Of a stretch of 64,000 nt of DNA, positions 61,001-64,000 are shown piece by piece. The position numbers and the translations under genes are program-made. The stretch is from the NCBI GenBank assembly GCA_034933145.1, contig JAYFOA010000025.1:45081-109080 (forward strand), read 5' to 3'. This DNA is from UBA4644 sp034933145 (GTDB taxonomy: Bacteria > Bacillota > Clostridia > Oscillospirales > Butyricicoccaceae). Numbering within the stretch: position 1 is the first letter of the stretch; the number at the start of each line of letters is the position of its first letter. The notes under the pieces were generated by a model. The model was not told where the DNA came from and ran no database searches. It worked only from the letters and a program-made list of their open reading frames with translations.

Positions 61001-63201
61001 TCAAAATGGAATATGACGCGGAAGGACGGTTGGTCAAGCAGTACACCGGACTTTCTGACTGGGACGACGAAAATTATGCCGTCAATTCCTACTCCTATGA
61101 CCGATACGGGAATCAGATTTCGGAGACTGATCCTGCCGGTCTGAAGACAACCTATGCCTACGATCTCTGCGGGAACCTGCTTCAAACCACGGATCGGAAC
61201 GGCGTCACGACCTATGCTGCTTACGACGGCCTCAACCGGAAGGTGTCGGAATACAACACCAAAGACGGCATGGCGAAGAAGATCACCTATGCCTACGACT
61301 TAAGCGGCAATTTGACCGGGAGTAAAGACGCCTCCGGTACGGTTGGCTATACCTATGACTGGTTTGGCCGCGTTGCCACCGTCGCCTATCCCGATGGTAT
61401 GCGGAAGACATATGCCTATGACAGCGGGGACCGGATCACCCGTTTGCAAGTCGCCTGCGGGGATACCACGGAATACAGCACCGGGTACGAATATGGCAAG
61501 GCGGGGCAGCTCACCGCAGTGGTAAGCGGCGGCGTCCGGTTTACCTATGCCTATGACGCAGTGGGGCGTGTCTCGGAAGAAATTAGCGGCTTGACCGGTG
61601 CACAGACGCAGTATACCTATACCCCCTCCGGTGCGGTGGCAAGTCTGCGGACTTGGGAAAATGGGGAGATCGCCAGTAATCTGGAATATGAATACGATCT
61701 GCGTGGCAACCAGACGAAAAAGATCGAGGACGGGCGTACCACGGAGTATTATTATGACGCCCTGTCCCGGCTGAAGACAGCCCTCTTGCCTAGCGGCATG
61801 ACGCAGGACTATGAGTTCGATGACTACGGGAACATTATCCGTATGGCGCAGGTCAACGGGTTTTCTGTGGAGGAATCGAACTATTCTTATGATAAAAACA
61901 ACCGACTGCTGCTGAAAGAGACCGTGTCCGCCGAGAAGACAGTCCGGAACTGCTACGAGTACGACGCAGTTGGCAACACAGTCCGGAAAGAGACTTTCAC
62001 GGGAGAAAACGGGACAAGCACCAATGACAGCACGGAGTATTCCTACAATGGCAGGAACCAGCTCTGCGGCGTTGCTTTAAGCGGCGGTGGAAATTTTGCA
62101 TACACCTACAACGCCGAGGGACTGCGGTCGAGCAAAGTGTCTGAGGACGGCACAGTCAACTATGTCTATCAGAACGGGATCATTCTGTTGGAGATGGACG
62201 GCGACGGCGCCGTGACTGCGAAAAACGTCTGGGGCATACGCCTGCTGGAACGGAAGACGGCGGATGCGGATTACGGCTACCGCTTTGACGGGCACGGTGA
62301 TATAATAGCCCTGACGGATGAGCACGGTACCATGCTGGAGGATTATTCCTACGACCCATACGGTGTGGACCTGCGGGAGGAAACGACCGACATTCGGAAC
62401 TGGGAGAGAGACAGCCTTACGCTGGATAACCCTTTCCGCTACTGCGGGGAGTATCTGGACGAAGAGACGGGACTGTATTATCTCCGGGCACGATATTATG
62501 ACCCGGGAACGGGAAGGTTTATCAGTGAAGATACATTTAGGGGGAATGCGATAAACCCCTCGAGCTTAAATTTATATGTATATTGCCAAAACAATCCGAT
62601 TTATTACACAGATCCAAATGGGCATATGGCGTTAGTTGACGATGCTGTATACATAATCTTCGGTAGTGAGATTATAGCTGTTACAGCTGAGTATCTTGAG
62701 ACGCCAGCAGGGCAAAAACTCCTTCACGATTGTGCAGCTGCCATCTACAAGGGAAAAGTAATTGCTGGAGGACCCAGTGAAGAAACACTAAGGTTGGCGG
62801 TTGGACAAATTAAGGCTGGTGTAGAATGGGTCGGGGAAAAGGTTGGGGAAGCTTGGGATTGGCTTACTGGCCTGTATAAGAGTGAAGACAAGGCTGACGA
62901 AACCTCAGAAGGAAAGACAACGCGCAAAAGCGGAAAAGGGAAGGCTCCAAAACAAGATGATTCGTTCCCATCTTATCCTGGTGATGATCCTACAAAAGCC
63001 CCAGGAGAAGGCTGGGAATGGAGAGGAAAAGGAGAGCCTGGCTTAAGTGAAGGAAGTTGGTATAATCCAGATACAGGTGAATCATTGCACCCAGATTTAG
63101 ATCATCCAGAGGGAATAGACCCCCACTGGGACTATAATTATAAGGGATCAGGGACACGCGGTTGGAGACTTTTTCCAGATGGGACTATAGGACCTAAATA
63201 A
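58051..63201 (+). CDS. RHS/YD-repeat polymorphic toxin with a type-37-like tip
   Basis: A surface or secreted polymorphic toxin of 1716 residues. A signal peptide (about 1-27) starts from a GTG. The body has many YD repeats (YxYDxxGN-type units such as TYDSRGNLTAENH, TYAYDGLGNQISS) that build an RHS shell. The core ends with YLDEETGLYYLRARYYDPGT and GRFISEDTF, as usual. Beyond this the sequence becomes AT-rich and unlike the core. The last 70 residues, GEGWEWRGKGEPGLSEGSWY, LHPDLDHPEGIDPHWDY and GTRGWRLFPDGTIGPK, match what I know as the type 37 polymorphic toxin (Ntox37) domain, a predicted nuclease. Its immunity gene follows. Confidence 0.9.
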   Translation: MKNKWIIMAVLVLLLACTCGIPAYASSATTVSSLMKVLTEEKKDSIYNVDLNAPFSKETSGIRENVSTETGALIVSNNILSIPGRNGMDLNLNLVYSSQNAKVYDEGYASASISNSYGKTVVAYYDVYDSNGYWLRTGALSYSSTETILGSTTISGETWTFTGYLEYSGGTSLVTSSSIANAVKAKNGTYAARDVFGIGWSLDLPALDIDGDVVYVALPDGQTYQMDTTASSGLKDYKLNDVHFGADTTQSNGTDTSAYKLYLADGSSSYFTAKGEILLQTDRFGNTITYYWTLTNGLRLLTKIVDTAGRAVNISYDSAGAMFSYGNKTVSLQKTQITGITGKYYLSAAINAGGKVTTYGYSIQSASFDLLGKTAVGNTYVNLQCIAYDTGLSTNYTYGTYTKNLGVSGYMQYYKVESRRDIVGLDESNLQQYTYQKEPDGYPTYKAATIPMDYTYSMTVLTKDGTEDQYFYNYKHLLYQKNSAYKGITQTEKRSYDSYKNVPTEVVTSVSGSNGSYIKSRDYYTYDSRGNLTAENHPVNPEDQGSEYRTTYSYDPVYNLLTSKTYRQDADTTVKVQYTLSGDGKNVQIANTYSNGALVGSQKYEYDCWGNVTQSAALMGHDKWAVTKYTYAPEYGGAFLTNVTYVGITDANGKTQDLSQKYTYDFFSGKVLTQTDGNGNTTSYAYDALNRQIKETLPDGNCRTSVYDDDKNILTTTDAEGFSLVYRYDPFGYLSSISEKSAGAVLTTRIYDLRDNLSSSTDANGNKTAYTYDALNRVISKVTTDKKGAVTSATTLAYEDDYKDAYGNGYLRVTETQKGDSKDRVIRYYYNGREKLVKQGRVWPYGEQFSTFAYDYLWNQTAQTSYDGAKTVWRYDALGQVLSTTDPNGNTTTYAYDGLGNQISSTNALGATTYSAYDALNRKISTSVPQTDGTFAVTKYDYDGSGNLVKTVDPEGYITRNYYSSRGFLIATEQVISSRKSNIVKMEYDAEGRLVKQYTGLSDWDDENYAVNSYSYDRYGNQISETDPAGLKTTYAYDLCGNLLQTTDRNGVTTYAAYDGLNRKVSEYNTKDGMAKKITYAYDLSGNLTGSKDASGTVGYTYDWFGRVATVAYPDGMRKTYAYDSGDRITRLQVACGDTTEYSTGYEYGKAGQLTAVVSGGVRFTYAYDAVGRVSEEISGLTGAQTQYTYTPSGAVASLRTWENGEIASNLEYEYDLRGNQTKKIEDGRTTEYYYDALSRLKTALLPSGMTQDYEFDDYGNIIRMAQVNGFSVEESNYSYDKNNRLLLKETVSAEKTVRNCYEYDAVGNTVRKETFTGENGTSTNDSTEYSYNGRNQLCGVALSGGGNFAYTYNAEGLRSSKVSEDGTVNYVYQNGIILLEMDGDGAVTAKNVWGIRLLERKTADADYGYRFDGHGDIIALTDEHGTMLEDYSYDPYGVDLREETTDIRNWERDSLTLDNPFRYCGEYLDEETGLYYLRARYYDPGTGRFISEDTFRGNAINPSSLNLYVYCQNNPIYYTDPNGHMALVDDAVYIIFGSEIIAVTAEYLETPAGQKLLHDCAAAIYKGKVIAGGPSEETLRLAVGQIKAGVEWVGEKVGEAWDWLTGLYKSEDKADETSEGKTTRKSGKGKAPKQDDSFPSYPGDDPTKAPGEGWEWRGKGEPGLSEGSWYNPDTGESLHPDLDHPEGIDPHWDYNYKGSGTRGWRLFPDGTIGPK

Positions 63202-63210
63202 GGAGAAAAA

Positions 63211-63822
63211 ATGATGGAAAATAATGATTGGAGAATTCGTTGGCAAGAAGATTATTTAAAGAATAGGACTTTCTATCTACATCCATATATTGCGTGGTCA
63301 AAACGCTGGGATCATGAGCATTGCGAATTTTGCTGGAAGAAAATAGAAGCGAATAGTGATCGCGAAGAATGGTATTCTACAATAGACGATTATTATTGGG
63401 TATGTAAAGAGTGCTTTAACGATTATAAAGAAAGGCTATCATTTAGAAAATGGAACGAAAATGATTTTATTAACGAGAAGTTGTTGGATATTTTAAAACA
63501 TGAAATAGGATTTTTCCAAGGAAAATACGATTTTTTTGAATTAAGAAGAGTTATTAATATATTATATAAGTTGATTGATATAAAAAAAGTGAGTTCGTTA
63601 CTTGTTAAGCCATTAATAGTACGAATATCCTCAAATCGGAAATTAGAACCATCAGTAAAGTCTCTTGAAGATGAAAAACGTACTTTGTTAAATGTAAGTA
63701 ACGAAGAATTGCTAATAGAGTTAAATAAAATTAATAAAGAATTACAAGTCAACAATGAACCTTCAACAATATTTGTAAATATCAAAGAAATACTTAACAA
63801 AGATGTTATCAAATGTGATTAA
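63211..63822 (+). CDS. Putative immunity protein for the RHS toxin
   Basis: A protein of 203 residues encoded 9 bases after the toxin, with AAGGAG upstream. Its start could be at 63211 or 63214. The first 80 residues (YIAWSKRWDHEHCEFCWKKI, DYYWVCKECFNDYKERL) resemble a small cysteine-pair protein family that I associate with regions downstream of RHS toxins. The rest is a lysine- and leucine-rich helical region (LLIELNKINKELQ), possibly a second domain. The gene is AT-rich, like the toxin tip. Position makes protection against the toxin the most likely role, but this is not shown by sequence alone. Confidence 0.6.
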   Translation: MMENNDWRIRWQEDYLKNRTFYLHPYIAWSKRWDHEHCEFCWKKIEANSDREEWYSTIDDYYWVCKECFNDYKERLSFRKWNENDFINEKLLDILKHEIGFFQGKYDFFELRRVINILYKLIDIKKVSSLLVKPLIVRISSNRKLEPSVKSLEDEKRTLLNVSNEELLIELNKINKELQVNNEPSTIFVNIKEILNKDVIKCD

Positions 63823-63897
63823 AAAATCACAACCCAGAGCTCTAAATTTGCTTACCTTCAGAGACATAGGGACGGTTCATCTGTCTTGACAAGGAAG

Positions 63898-63931
63898 CAC
63901 CCCCGATGCTATGATGGGAGCGTCGGGGGTG
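63898..63931. repeat. Inverted repeat before the Y1 transposase, REP-like
   Basis: CACCCCCGA (63898-63906) and TCGGGGGTG (63923-63931) pair exactly. The right arm contains the likely GGGGG ribosome site of the transposase gene, so the hairpin could hide it. Confidence 0.6.
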
Positions 63932-63936
63932 TACTT

Positions 63937-64000
63937 ATGCCAAGAACTGCAAGGGAAAAAAGCGGGAGCGGGATTTATCATGTGATGCTGCGCGGAATCA
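63937..64000 (+). CDS. REP-associated (Y1/IS200-like) transposase, 5' end only
   Basis: The frame starts MPRTAREKSGSGIYHVMLRG and runs off the right edge. The phrase SGxxYHVMxRG is the beginning of Y1_Tnp transposases, which use a single tyrosine and a HUH pair to handle single-stranded DNA. The GACGGTTCATCTGTC sequence 55-70 bases upstream resembles leader sequences often seen before this family in Clostridia. Only 21 codons are visible, so an intact enzyme cannot be confirmed. Confidence 0.75.
   Translation, partial: MPRTAREKSGSGIYHVMLRGI

Noticed and set aside
58051..63201. Repeats in the RHS gene as a CRISPR or tandem DNA repeat array
   Set aside because: The repeats are protein-level YD motifs with variable DNA and irregular spacing.

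Overview
The window reads as chromosome of an anaerobic, endospore-forming member of the Clostridia, most like the Oscillospiraceae/Ruminococcaceae. The reasons are: a spore protease and SpoIIP pair (gpr, spoIIP), Mini-RNase III, a split (two-subunit) transketolase, a topA-trmFO-plsX-acpP-rnc run, moderately high GC in the housekeeping part, strong Shine-Dalgarno sites and Gram-positive lipoprotein and surface-protein genes. No rRNA genes or CRISPR arrays were seen.

Layout. 1-11.9 kb: end of a small multidrug-export family gene, arginase, the two transketolase halves, a C69 dipeptidase, rpsT, gpr-spoIIP, an acetyltransferase-methyltransferase pair, a cyclophilin, a P-loop ATPase and a YkvI-type membrane protein. 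12-15 kb: a decaying accessory patch on the minus strand (frameshifted lipoprotein, IS1595-type transposase remnant, envelope-anchored hypothetical proteins). 15.2-35.4 kb: dense housekeeping, with an Fe-S aldo-keto reductase, mrnC, a phosphoesterase, a pseudouridine synthase, a CdaR-like regulator followed by ftsE-ftsX-M23 hydrolase-S41 protease (a cell-wall remodelling unit), greA-lysS, an rRNA/tRNA methyltransferase, dprA-topA-trmFO-plsX, acpP and rnc, ending in tRNA-Ser(CGA) preceded by a decayed tRNA-Ser copy.

35.7-43.8 kb: a mobile junction. An IS30-family element with a nonsense codon abuts the remains of an integrase and of a conjugative-element gene. Next come 45 bases identical to the 3' half of an initiator tRNA-Met, which look like an attachment site, and then an integrative element with integrase (carrying an embedded helix-turn-helix), excisionase, D5-like primase-helicase and AT-rich orphan genes. 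Its far end is not identified.

43.9-47.4 kb: an accessory operon made of two very small peptides, a DUF960-like protein, an amidoligase with a cysteine-rich zinc-binding head and a class II glutamine amidotransferase, with an S51-like peptidase gene facing it. This is the best candidate for an undescribed system, since the parts suggest amide-bond modification of a peptide or protein.

47.5-64 kb: a surface or secretion island. It has an Xre regulator divergent from a membrane-protein operon, a secreted stalk-domain protein, a serine recombinase beside a nested inverted repeat, two large paralogous secreted proteins, a membrane-anchored helical protein, a 1716-residue RHS/YD-repeat protein with a type-37-like toxin tip, its putative immunity gene, and the start of a REP-associated (Y1) transposase.
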